From NCBI GenBank assembly GCA_011009095.1, contig VTPC01090918.1, forward strand, positions 87,996-151,995: a stretch of 64,000 bases of DNA, in the 5' to 3' direction. The stretch comes from Ignelater luminosus (lineage: Eukaryota; Arthropoda; Insecta; Coleoptera; Elateridae). Positions 24,853 to 36,829 of this stretch are shown here, in pieces; position 1 is the first letter of the stretch, and the number at the start of each line of letters is the position of its first letter. The position numbers were made by a program, and so were the translations under genes. A model generated the notes under the pieces. That model did not search any database. It was not told the origin of the DNA and saw only the letters and a program-made list of their open reading frames with translations.

Positions 24853-27800
24853 TCAATATAAATGTTTTGCCTGGTTGAAAAATGTTTAGGGAATAGAGCT
24901 GATTTCTTATTACAACCGAAGCGAAGGTTAGTTAAATCATTGTTGGTTTTCATTTATTTTGTTTCAGGGCTAAAGATGATTTTTAATAGCAAGCTTTTGT
25001 TGTTTGCGTCATCGAATCCTTATTCAATTATTCGATATGTATATTTGAAGGTTGAACATTATTTGAGCAACAGTTAACAAACAAAAGTGTTTTCGACATT
25101 TATGGGTTTTTTGGGTTTTTAGTTTCTTTTTGGTTTACGTTTCAAGAATACCAACCAGGCTTCTACTGTAATGTTTTTGTTCTTTGTCATGTGTTTTTTG
25201 CCGTCTATAGCCCAGGAAAATTTTGAGGTACTTAATTACAAGAATTTACAACACCATATTGAAAGAAGATTATTTAAGGACAGAAGAGAAATTTTATGGT
25301 TTGGTCTAATCAAACGCAAAACCGATAAAGGATTAACTTGCACATTTAGAAACATTGCTAGAAGATTGAAATTTAAACTAAGATGGTTTCATTCATGCAA
25401 GGTCAAAGCATGAGGGTGTTTATGTACTCCTATTTGTTAATTAGTGAAAATACCACAGTTTGATAGGGAGTAAGGACAAAAATTAATAAATTTCCTAAAG
25501 ATCCATCCCTGCTTATACTGTCAAAATAGTAATCGTAATAAATATAGCAATACTAAGAAAATAAAGCAACTGTGTAAAGTTAGATGACATTGCAAACATT
25601 CAAGAAGAATTCCAAACGTTTATTAGTTTGTGACAAACCATTTCCTTGAAGTAATGCATAGTATTCTCAATTATTTCTTGAAACCATTACCTAACAGTTT
25701 TCGAAACGAATCTAGTTTGTGTTGTTTACCTAGAAAAATTATAACTGTCTATCCCATATTTCTGTATATTGTGATTTATTTAGAATAAAATCTAAGAATT
25801 TTTTTTATGTTACAGGCTTCCAGTATGTTATTCGGGGTCGACTTCCATGAATTGCTTGTTTCGAAATGACTTCTCCCTTTTGCTTCTCTGGATCAACTAC
25901 AAAAGAGGGTGAATTATCGTATTCCAAGAAGAGTTTCACATATAATAATATTTCATTCTTACAGACATTATCTTATTAACATAATACAGGACGCATGAAT
26001 AATAATATTTCAGTTTAAAGTAACTTTTGTAATTGCAGAAAAATGCAGCAAATTTATGATTTGTGGAATTTACCAATATACCATACTGCGTATGTAGGCG
26101 GGAAGGGTGAGCCATATGAACTGATAGTATGGGGTAAAATCGGACAGGGATGATGGATTACACTGTCATCTATTTGCACACGTAGCAAATTGTGGCGACT
26201 GTATCTACTATATGCAATCGTGACCGGAGTATACTGGTTAATGTTTTTGATAGAATTCGCGGGGCTATCAATCTTCTTTCATATTCTTCCTCACCAGTCG
26301 GAGTGTGGAGTGAAATATTATAGGGATTACGGAGTTCTGTCTTCATGCAAGTCTATGTGAATTAAAACTTTTATCGAACATCACGTTATGAATAAAAGAG
26401 ATTAAATTAGGGGAAGTATGCACGCTTTGAAAATTTTTTATTATAAAATTACTTAAACTGTAAATACATTTGACTCGATAAGTTATCGACGATAACCATC
26501 AATAAAAAATGGAAATTACATCGTGATTAATAATGGATAAATGTTTGCCTCGTATGCAAACAAAGGATCACAACAAAGACAAATTGAGAATTTGGACAAA
26601 ATTACAATTTGCATGGACGATAACCTGAAATGAAAACATATCACCGCTCATCAAATGTTATTTGTTAGGACCCACATGTCTGGGACTGAATACTGTAATC
26701 GGGACCCATGTGACATTCTACCGCATATTACTGTATATGTGCATGCGATGCGAGGAAATTGTACGTATCATTAGATCCGCCCTAATCAAATAGGGCCATC
26801 ATCAAATACATGCCAATCATGAATAGCAATTTACTAGCCTTCGCGCGACGTTAGGTGTATGCCATCACATGAAAAATGCTATAATACCTCACGCTGCCAA
26901 ATTACCGAAAATTATTCATGCGTTTCATTTACAGAATTTTCGACCAATTATTTTGATGAGATATTTTGCCTCCGGAGCCCATTGTTTTTATTAAACCTGA
27001 AACGTACGTTGTTTACAAAAACAAAACCTCATCAATTCTTTATGGCAAGGGCTTTTGAAAAAAAATTCACTTCTAGAATTGCCTTGAAAGTTTTAATTAA
27101 CCGATGCTGAAGTTACAAAAGAAAATTAAGAAACGTTAGAATCAAGGCATGCTCAATTTACTTGCTTTTATTTTTACTTGAATAAATATTTGATTAAATT
27201 ACTTTGGATAACCTTTGTGTAACCTCTGCGTGCTATTTTGTATTGCTTTTATATATTTATTTTATGAAAAAAATAATAAAGAATTTGTTGCTTCCGGCCT
27301 CAAAATGAGTGTTTCCAATATTTTGGATGTTTCAGATGGCCTAAAGTAATAAATCTTCTATCTCATATAAATAAGATTGAGTCAGGTCAGCTATAAAAAT
27401 ATTTTTAGTTGAAATCCCTTCACTCACTTACATGTAAATTTTCCACCTAGCTGAAAACTCACTTTTAGCGTTTGCTTTTGTGGTGATGCTCAATTTCATA
27501 AGCTTCATAGATGTAAAATATTATTTTCAGATACTTGACACTACTGTATATTTTGAATACTTTAGTTGCGTTTTAGCTCTTCCAAAGGAATTTCAAATAT
27601 CGTCCATGCTCAAGATCAGTTCTGAAACAAGCACGATTTTGATCATCTCAGTTCTCATCATCTACTGACATTAAAATGATATCAAAAGAAGCCTAAGAGT
27701 GCTCATTTCACTTAAACTCGTTTCATCACTTATGGTAAAAATTAAAAGTTTTGCAGATTTTTCCAAATATATTTTTTAATGACCGACAGCAGAAAGTAAC

Positions 27801-29340
27801 GGAAAACTAGACAAAAACATAATCTGAAGTATAGGAAAACTAGGACAGATATTTAATATGATGAAATTAACATTCCTAAGGAAAGGGGATGTTTTAAGAT
27901 CAGCATAGACAAAAATATTCAAAAGAGTACCACTAACAATAGAAAAACAGAGAAGAAGACGAAGAGACATTAACAACGAAACTTCTAGAACCCAACTCGG
28001 AGTGAAGCCCATTTATATAAAATGCTAGAAGGAGAGTGTTGAAATCAAGAGAGAAAGACCACTACAGACTTAAATAGAGAAGGTAAGAGGTGCACAACAA
28101 TAGAAGAGCAGGCAAAAGATGGACCCAAGACAAAAGTATTAAGAGAGAAGTGAAGGAAAACTACCTCAATTCCTATAATCTTACAGCTAACGTTAGAAAG
28201 ACTCAGAATTCAATAAGTAAAAATAAAAATTTAGTCAGTTCAAAGATCATCAGTATAGTAACTTAAATTATTTAATGTTACTGGCAAGGGTTGTCTCCCA
28301 TGCAAGAACAATCGGCAAAATTTCAAAAATCCTTTTACGATCAACTCAAGTTTTTATAGCTAAATCAAAAACTTGAACTTAACAATACTTTGTGTTGCCC
28401 AAATTATTCTAAGCAGAAATGTGTCTGAGTTTCCCCATTGCAAAATGCCAAAACACAAATGTACCTTATTGTCCCATACGATCCACTTAATCGAATAGCA
28501 TTATCTGTTTGCCAAATAACTCCATTTCAATAAACGAAAAAGAATGTTTAGAGCAACTAACCTAACCCAGATCTCGTTTTTCATACTTAATGGATGTTTA
28601 AGAGTAACCATCTTTGAAATTAGACAAATGAAATTATTAGGCAAAATAGTATGATACAAAATGAGATTAAGTTAGACAGATTACTATTGTTTTTAACTTT
28701 CTATTGTTGGTTGGGTTTGGTTTCTTCTTCTTCTGCTGGTTTGCCAATTTTTGCCTTGATTACATTTTACCAAAGAAATGTGTTGCTAAAACAGAAACCT
28801 CAATTTCTTTTTTTAGCACGTTTTGTTAGCCATTCTATAGTCATTTTATTGTTGGTCTTATTTGCAGATGTTACCCTGACAATTGTTACTGCTTATAAGC
28901 TTCTGTAGTTTCATTAGTAATCAGTATGACTTCTTCGCATGTTATTGATTACTAGATTTGTCTTTAGTTATACAAAAGAAATAGAAAATAAAACAAAGAA
29001 AGGTATCGCATTTAATAATACCATAGTACTGAGATCATGATAGTAATTCAATTTTCTCTTGTCAATTTACATTCTTAGGTTATATTGGTTACACACAAAG
29101 TATAGACGAAAAATTCCAAAATATTGCAAACAAATTTAAAGGTTTTGTTATGTCTATAAAGTGTCTCGTACAGAGGGCCCTGAGTCTTGACAAGAATTCT
29201 TGTCAACTTAAATTGTTAACAGACTTGACTTATTAACTACATTTAGTTTGTTTCTGATCTAATCTAAAACATACGTTACCCAAAAAAGCATAAAAATTGA
29301 ACTATAAGGAATGTTTAACCAGACAGCCAAACTTTCGGTT
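24853..29340. other. Non-coding stretch
   Basis: No gene recognised. A purine-rich tract lies at about 27900-28210. The block 26050-27110 has somewhat more CG-containing unique sequence than its surroundings. Neither can be assigned. Confidence 0.35.
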
Positions 29341-29344
29341 TGGA

Positions 29345-29740
29345 TATACTCTAAACGTTTTTGGACGTCTATCGGACGACTGTTTGCGGAGGTCTATTTT
29401 GGTCTATACTTCATCTGAATATTCCTGTACATAACTTAAAGTTTCAGTTCCCAAGAAGCTATGGAAAAAAATTCATTTGATAAAATTATCTGTCAAATTG
29501 ACAGTTGAAATTTAGAAACAATTAAAAATCATCAGTGTATAGGTTATGTGTTAAGAGAACTGAAATTTTAATGATCACTTGTCACAACCACTATACGTTC
29601 GTTTTTTGACGTTCATTGAATGACCATGCACAAATTACGTTTGGTAAGGGACGTCCATTAAATATCTAAAATGTCCGTCGCCAAGATTTGGATGTCAAAT
29701 GAATGTCCAGTGAACGTTCATGTGTTACATAGGATACTGT
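29345..29740. repeat. Cluster of ACGTC/ACGTT short repeats
   Basis: Variants of one palindromic theme recur: GGACGTCTATCGGACGA (about 29363), GACGTTCATTGAATGA (about 29607), GGACGTCCATTAAATAT (about 29649) and AATGTCCAGTGAACGTTC (about 29702). They may be a decayed short-period repeat or part of a MITE. Bounds are approximate. Confidence 0.4.
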
Positions 29741-29944
29741 TTTGGCAGGAAGCCACCAATAAAATAAAAAGAAATATTGATGAATGAGATACTACAAAAA
29801 TTAAAGTTTGTTGCAGTCAAATAACACTGATTAACAACTTGAAACTTTTTTTCTAGTCCCTAGTTACAAATAGGTGATTTTGAATCATCTTTTCACAGTG
29901 AATCCAAATCTGCTTTTGGTTTTTCTCTAGCACGTATAGTTTCC

Positions 29945-31530
29945 GAGAAAAACATGATTTTGTTTCGAAATAAAACGTAACCAACAGTAATCACCCAACA
30001 TGTTCGAATTCCATCTTCCCTGGTACCGGTTTTCCCAACGTTGAAAGGTCTTGATGGAGACGCTCCCCATGCTCATCACTTAAGCTCCCAGATTGTCTGG
30101 GAAAAAATCCAAATGGGAATGTAAATAATGCATCTTTAGCGACATATTACATCCCATTTTACGGTAAGTTGTCAACATTTCGTCGACGAGGTTTTTGAAA
30201 ATTTCCGCTTTGTTGTTGCCCAGAAAACCCTTTACGACATATTTGAAACAATTCCACGCCACTTTTTCTTTTCCTTGTATAACCGCATCGAAATCGCCGT
30301 TATTCATTAATTGCCGAATTTGGGGACCCACAAATATGTCCTCCTTTATCTTAGCTTTGCTGATTTTTGAAGATTTTTCTTTTATATACTGAAAACCTCT
30401 TCCGCCACGGTCCATACCTTTTACAAAATTCTTTCTCAGTCCCTATCTTTATATGCAAAGGCGGCAAATAGATATTGTTTTTATCCACAAGGCTTTCATG
30501 TAAAATATTCTTTTCTGCTATATATTAATAATGCTACGATTTAGCACGACTGTCCTATTCGCACAAAAAGTAACGTTATTTTGTAAATCCCAGTTGCATT
30601 CCTAATAACAAAGTCATAACTTTCAAATCTCCACAGATTTTCCACTCGTATCGTTTATAGTCTACGCTCGTTAAAAGGCATTTTATAGTTTCATAAGATT
30701 TCTTTAGCTGAACTGAATATGCAATGGTAACTGAAGGCAATGCATTGCCATTGTGCAATAGAACTGTTTTCAAACTAAATTTAAATGCAGCAATGAACAG
30801 TCGCCATTCTTCTGGTTGATGTTTACGTCCAAGGGTTTCCATCAAACCGTCCACATCACTGCAGTAGGTAAGATTGTCGCCCATAGAATAAAACTCAGAA
30901 AACTTCTTTTCGCGGTTACGGAAATGACTAATTTTGGTACTGTGTTTCAATAAATTCCAACTTTTTAATCGGGAGCCAAGCAACTCGGCTTTGCTTTTGC
31001 TTAAGTTAAAATCACGAACTAAATCGTTTGGTTGTGCCTGTGTGATCAAATGTGGCTCAATGGGATCTGGAGGAATAAACTCTGGATCATTGCTTGAAAC
31101 AATGCCAGCATTTTCTTTATGTGGTCCTTCAAATGGTTCTGGTGGCATAGGAACTGGAAGATCAGTACAATGGCCAACGGGTCTTATCGCCGATGTTAAA
31201 TTAGGATACACAACAGATTTTTTATTTTTTGCAGAGAAAGCCTTCTATCTTTGTTATGCAGAAGTAACAATCGGTTACATGATCCTTTTGTTCCCTTCAT
31301 ATCATAAATACTGCAAAGGGCATACATACACGGGAAGATTTTATCCACTGTCGAAGGCGATTTGCACAAGAAACACAACAAATATGTGGTGCCCATTGCT
31401 TATCTTGATCTTCAACTTGACATCCAAAATACAGACTTGTTAGCGCAGTAAAACATCGTTTTTGGTGTTTAGCAGTAAACTCTCCACAAACGTAACAAAA
31501 ACTGTCCGGATCGTTCGCTCATTTACGGGA
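29945..31530 (-). pseudogene. Decayed protein of the unclassified TIR element family
   Basis: Read from 31530 downward in changing frames: an N-terminal Cys-rich segment with CYVCGEFTAKHQKRCF and CCVSCANRLRQW (zinc-binding pattern), then DCYFC. The longest open piece (31211-30576) contains SAIRPVGHCTDLPVP, LSKSKAELLGSRLKSWNLL, EEWRLFIAAFKFSLKTVLLH and KICGDLKVMTLLLGMQLGFTK. A damaged LPPLHIK block follows, then 30415-30080 with FVGPQIRQLM, GFLGNNKAE and LHSHLDFFPDNLGA. The end is SDEHGERLHQDLS and a broken MLGDYCW. From memory, proteins with this order occur in many copies in arthropod genomes as unnamed hypotheticals. Several stops and frameshifts make this copy inactive. Confidence 0.7.
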
Positions 31531-31655
31531 CATGATTAATGTTTCTATAGTTATCACTCAAAATGCAAGAAATTTTCTTTGTTAAGCAATGATAATGCAA
31601 CTTTATAAAACTTCACTCGCTCCACAAAACAGTACAAATACTGAACAGGTTCATA

Positions 31656-31675
31656 CATAAGTGATCTCACTTATG
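31656..31675. repeat. 20-bp perfect palindrome inside copy 1
   Basis: CATAAGTGATCTCACTTATG is self-complementary. It is conserved, with the centre GATC, at 35832-35851 in copy 2, so it is a fixed feature of the element rather than chance. Confidence 0.7.
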
Positions 31676-31970
31676 GAAAGTTGAAATAATATTTACAAAT
31701 ATTTATCAGAGTGACATATCTGTTGATAACATGTCAATAGCTTTCTAATATATACGGAATGCGGTCCAAAACCTCTGACCGCTAATACGTAATTACCTAA
31801 TGTAATTATAATTACACTGTCCACTGGAACTTCAAATCCATATATTTCAAAAGGTACACGTGATAGAAAAAATCTGAAAGCAGATTTGAATTCAGAATGA
31901 AAAGTTACATAAGGATTACCTACTCTGTTAATCAGTGCAATCATTCTATTTTGTTCCAGCACAAAACTAA

Positions 31971-34900
31971 AAAATTTAAATCATTAATTAGTAGATAACG
32001 GAGCTAGAAGAGCTATTTTTATTTTCTTTAACAAGTTTTAATTTGATTATTGAAATTTACAATTTAAATTCCTTCATTTCAGTTTAGATTATTTCAATAA
32101 ATAAATAATTTATTATCAAAGTAATAAAGGAAGTGTGAAGAAGATAGCTTGGGCTTTCGAAAAACTTATGACTGGGGTCATCACTCATCAGGCAAGGTAG
32201 GTTTATCTATATTTTTAATAGTTATTTAAAAAAAAATTGCTTTGCACACAATGTGTCCTGCAAAGTCTGCAACAAATAGAGAAATTGTTTCTTTATAAAG
32301 TTTTGTTTGCCCTAGAGCTTCCATTAATGGAAATAAAATTCTGATGCTACCAACAATTATTTTTCCATTAAATAATAAACGACTAAATTTAATTTGCATG
32401 TTTGAACTACACATGCAAAAAGCTATCGTGAACAAATTTTTTACTTTATAAACGTGAGTATTAAGTTGAAACAAGAAGAAAGTTAGAATCATTGTATTTG
32501 CATTAATTTGAACACAGGTAGGTTTCACTTACTTTTGCTGCATTCGTAACGGTCAAGAAGCAAATTATTGAAGATAAATCTTGTAGAAAATATCTTCAAC
32601 TGATAGAATATTTTTCATGGCAGTAACGATAAGTGATCAAGCAACAACCACTACCTTACGCTATGATTGTATGATAGCATATAAACTTTGAGTAGACATA
32701 ACAAATGTTAGTTCTCATTGATGGAGTTAGCATAATCAATAAATAATGTTTATATAACATTTATTAGATTTACATTGTATGGAATTATTCATATAGCATG
32801 AACATAATAGTTATGTTTATTATTGAAAACAAATACTTTCTTTTATGAATAACATCGTAAAAAACTTCCAGCTACAAGAAAATGAAAGTTCATTTTTACA
32901 AAGCACAAGAGTTGAACTCGGAGAATCCTAAGTATAATTTTCTAATTAATCTTTCCACTTGTATACATATTAAGTTGCATTAGCAATTTCATTCTTAGTA
33001 CAACCACTTGATGGTTTACCTTTTATGTCGTTACTTGAACATTATGTGGTATCTCATAACTCATTAATGACAGGAAACAACCTCTTGGTACTTCTTCATT
33101 ATTTTTTATTTTAACGAAAGAAAAATTCTTGTACGTACTTATTCAGCTTAAATTTAAAAAAAATCATTGAAAAATTAACTTATTCGTGTCTACAAGCTTC
33201 CATTAAATTCTGAGCGTATAAAACATATTAACCGAGTTACAATGATTAATATAACATCTAAAACAATAAATAGATTCGCTCAATCATTCATGCCAGCAAA
33301 CATGAATAAAGCAATCCCCAAATGGAGCTCCAATTGAATCTCATCTTGAATTAATCAAAACGAGCGACACATTACTCCACTTACACGAAAATTCAATTAA
33401 TCATTAGGTCTCATCTCGAAAAAGGGCTACTTTTCTAATCAATATCTGTAATCTCCGGAGGTAATTTAGCAGTATCACACATGGATAACTCCGTTCCGTC
33501 GCTGGATCTCGCACCAGAAGCGCTCTGAGTGACAAGCGGTGCAGGAGTTAAATGAAATGTCACTCAAGATAGCTTGTGGTACTTCCAGTAAACGCCCAAT
33601 CCTTGTTTCTCGTCACACTGCAATAATAAATCAGTTTGTCCAAGTATTGACTCTCTGGCCTTTTCCGCATTGTGGCCCTTCGCTGGGGTCGGCCCGCGAA
33701 TTCCAAAAGCTCTACTCTAGAGCGTTTCCTCTGTTTGATTGTTATTCTACAGGTGCCCTACGTGAATGTGTATATATTTGAACACAGACACGCACTACAT
33801 GTGTTTTGTTCTCCACAAACACTAATCCGTCGGTGATAATGGAATCCGTTTGCATCAATCGCGCTCCGAAATTCAATTGTGTCCATTGTGTCGACCGCGA
33901 CCGCCCTTTCATTATTCCATGCACAACTTTGACTGCTAACCGCACGATAAAAATGTTACGGCGCCTGTTTCTTAGGAAAATGAAACCAATGTTGATCTTA
34001 CGAAATTACTTCTGCTCTATTACCTCTTTGTTCGCGTTTATTAGGTTACGTAGGTGGGCGAGAGTCGGAATGTCATATGCGTACCCTAGTATCGGTGTTT
34101 ATAGGGGTAGTTAACAGTAAAGTGCAGTACTCGACGACCGTATCTAGCACATCAAAAGCCACCGGAAACGACCAGCATGACGACACTCCGGTTTAACACC
34201 TCAGAGTGGGTTATTGCCAGATTTGGTTACGATAAGCTCCTGCATGGGAGTAGGTAATGCATACTCGTCCAAATAGGCGTATATCTCCAGGTCGTTAAAT
34301 CAGAAGTGGCGTAAAACTATCTGATTTTTACGAGGAAATTAAAAAGTTTCATTTAAATACGTTTGAAATATTTTATGGCCGGATAGTAAAGTGCTACCAT
34401 AAAGAGGTCCGTGTGCTAAGTGGGTTTGACACAGTTCGAAATTTCAATCACCATAAAACGCGAATAACCGAGCTCTTTGTAAAAAATGCCTTAATATATA
34501 CATTGTGTCGAACGGATTCCCTTTTAAGCCGTTTTGTACTTTATAACCAACGTAACGTATTTATGCATTTTAGACTATGCGGATATAAATAATAATTTTA
34601 CTACCCCACACGCAAAAAGCCATCACATTTACAACCAATTGATTAATTTGATTTACTACTCTTTCAGTAATTATAGGAAATCGTTTCTTTCATTCATTGT
34701 TTCTCCCTGCCAATCAGCACCTATCCAAAAATTCATTATATGCAAATTGACAATATACAAACAATTACTAATCCCTCGCGCATTATCAGCAGACAATGGA
34801 CATTTCATAGTTAGTAGCAGGAATGTCGTTATAGAATAACACCGTGTTCAAATATGCGTCGGTGCTTCGACAAATTGAATTCACTTACAAAATCGTATTT

Positions 34901-35511
34901 GCAGGTAATTTAAAACAGCAGACATGTACGTAAGTCCCTCTCAATGGGAATTTACTAAGTTCATTTTTGCTTGCTGATCAAATTAATTTCATAACTAATT
35001 GAAAATTGAAAACATTAATTTTATTTTATTTATTTGAAAGACGATTTTTTGCAGACCGGTAATAATCTTATAGAATTAAGTACCATAAATATTAATTTGT
35101 TGCCAATTCATCGTTAAAGTACTTTAAACATTACTATTTATATTTATTATAATAGTTATTTACAGTTATTAACGCCTACAAACAAACGCTATGACACTGA
35201 TCAGTGAATGTTATTAAGAGAGGATTTATATGCAATACACGTGCAAAACAGTACACGCATATTTATGCATTTAAATACATTCTCTTTTGATATTTGTGTT
35301 TTTATTGTTTTCAAATCGACATTTACAATTTACAATTATTTCTGGAAACACGGCAGAAATAATTGAAAATAAGAATGTGCAATTGGTGAGTAACCTTCCA
35401 GGTATATCATGAGCGGTAACTGTGGTCGTGTGGTGAACGTAATAATGTAGAATTGATTAATAACAAAATTTAGTAACCATCTGAATTAGGTTAACTGTAA
35501 ATACATAAGAA
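31971..35511. other. Spacer between the two opposed copies
   Basis: No gene recognised. 33400-34500 is more GC- and CG-rich than the neighbourhood and holds two loosely coding-like frames (33539-33781 and 33806-34114), but I see no domain or splice structure. Confidence 0.4.
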
Positions 35512-36794
35512 TTTTGTGCTGGAAAAAATAGAATGATTACACTGATTAACAGTTTTTGGTTCTTATAAACAAAACTAGATAATCCTTATGCAACTTTTTA
35601 TTCTGAATTCAAATCTGCTTTTAGATTTGTTCTATCACGTGTAGTTTTTGAAATATATGGATTTGAAATTCCAGTGGACAGTGCAATTAAAATTGCATTA
35701 GGTAATTACGTATTAGCGATAAGAAGTTTTGGAAATGAGGTAAATGCATTCTGCATATATTAGAAAGCTATTAACATGTCATCAACAGGTGTGTCACTCT
35801 GATAAATATTTGTAAATATTATTTCAACTTTCATAAGTGAGATCACTTATGTATGAACCTGTTCAGTATTAGTACTGTTTTGTGGAGCGAATGAAGTTTT
35901 ATAAAGTTGCATTATCACTGCTTAACAAACTATAGAAACATTAATCATGTCCCGTAAATGAGCGAACGATCCGGACACTTTTTGTTACGTTTGTGGAGAG
36001 TTTACTGCTAAACACCAAAAACAATGTTTTACTGCGCTAATAAGGAGAGCTTATCGTCTGTACTTTGGATGTCAAGTTGAAGCTCAAGATAAGCAATGGG
36101 TACCACATATTTGATGTGTTTCTTGTGCAAATCGCCTTCGACAGTGGATAAAAGCTTCCCGTGTATCTATGCCCTTCGCAGTACCTACGATATGGAGGGA
36201 ACAAAAGGATCATCTAACCGATTGTTACTTCTGCATAACAAAGATAGAAGGCATTCTCTGCAAAAAATAAAAAATTTGTTGTGTATCCTAATTTAACATC
36301 GGCGATAAGACCCGTTGGCCATTGTACTGATATTCCAGTTCCTATGCCACCAGAAATATGTGAAGGATCAGATGAAGAAAATGTCGGCATTGTTTCAAGC
36401 AATGATCCAGAGTTTATTCCTCCAGATCCCATCGAGCCACATTTGATCACAAAGGCACAACCAAACGATTTAGTTCGTGATTTGAAATTAAGCAAAAGCA
36501 AAACCGAGTTGCTTGGCTCCCGATTGAAAAGTTGGAATTTATTGGAACACAGTACCAAAATTAATCATTTCCGTAACTGCAAAAAGAAGTTTTCTGAGTT
36601 TTACTCTATGGATGACAATCTTACCTACTGCAGTGATGTTGACGGTTTGATGGAAACCATTGGACGTAAACATAAACCAGAAGAATGGCGACTGTTCATT
36701 GCTGCATCTAAATTTAGTTTGAAAGCAGTTCTATTGCACAATGGCAATGCATTGCCTTCAGTTATCATTGCATATTCAGTTCAGCTAAAGAAAA
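35512..36794 (+). mobile_element. Unclassified TIR element, copy 2, 3'-truncated
   Basis: The plus-strand copy matches 31970 down to about 30690 of copy 1 at high identity, including the terminal sequence, the 20-bp palindrome and the coding start. Similarity stops abruptly after TTCAGCTAAAGAAA at about 36794, so the C-terminal half and the second terminal repeat are missing. It carries small private insertions (for example TTCTTATAAACAAAACTAGA near 35560). Confidence 0.75.
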
Positions 36795-36829
36795 GCAAAA
36801 ACAAAGTGGTGGTAAAACATCAAAATTAA
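35948..36829 (+). pseudogene. N-terminal half of the unclassified element protein
   Basis: The Cys-rich start (CYVCGEFTAKHQKQCF-like, from about 35980; CANRLRQW near 36130) is broken by frameshifts. From 36281 one open frame of 182 residues contains SAIRPVGHCTDIPVPMPPE, LSKSKTELLGSRLKSWNLLE, SDVDGLMETIGRKH and ASKFSLKAVLLHNGNALPS. After QLKK it runs into unrelated DNA (KNKVVVKHQN, stop). It pairs closely with the frame at 31211-30576. Confidence 0.7.

Larger units (their letters stand above)
29805..31970 (-). mobile_element. Unclassified TIR element with zinc-finger-like protein, copy 1
   Basis: The two ends are inverted copies of each other. TTTGTTGCAG, ACACTGATTAACA and CCAAATCTGCTTT followed by CACGTATAGTTT (about 29805-29950) match the reverse complement of about 31850-31970 (TTTTGTGCTGG, GCACTGATTAACA, TCAAATCTGCTTT, CACGTGTA). 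The coding relic between them is on the minus strand. A second copy lies at 35512-36794 in the opposite orientation and a third relic at 24.6 kb. I could not assign the family to a named superfamily, and I could not establish a target duplication. Confidence 0.65.

Noticed and set aside
30934..31443. 169-residue plus-strand open frame
   Set aside because: Antisense shadow of the unclassified element protein; its partner at 36214-36558 is the same shadow in copy 2.
31693..31962. 89-residue minus-strand open frame
   Set aside because: It lies in the terminal repeat of the unclassified element, and the same sequence appears inverted at 29.8-29.95 kb, so it is not an independent gene.
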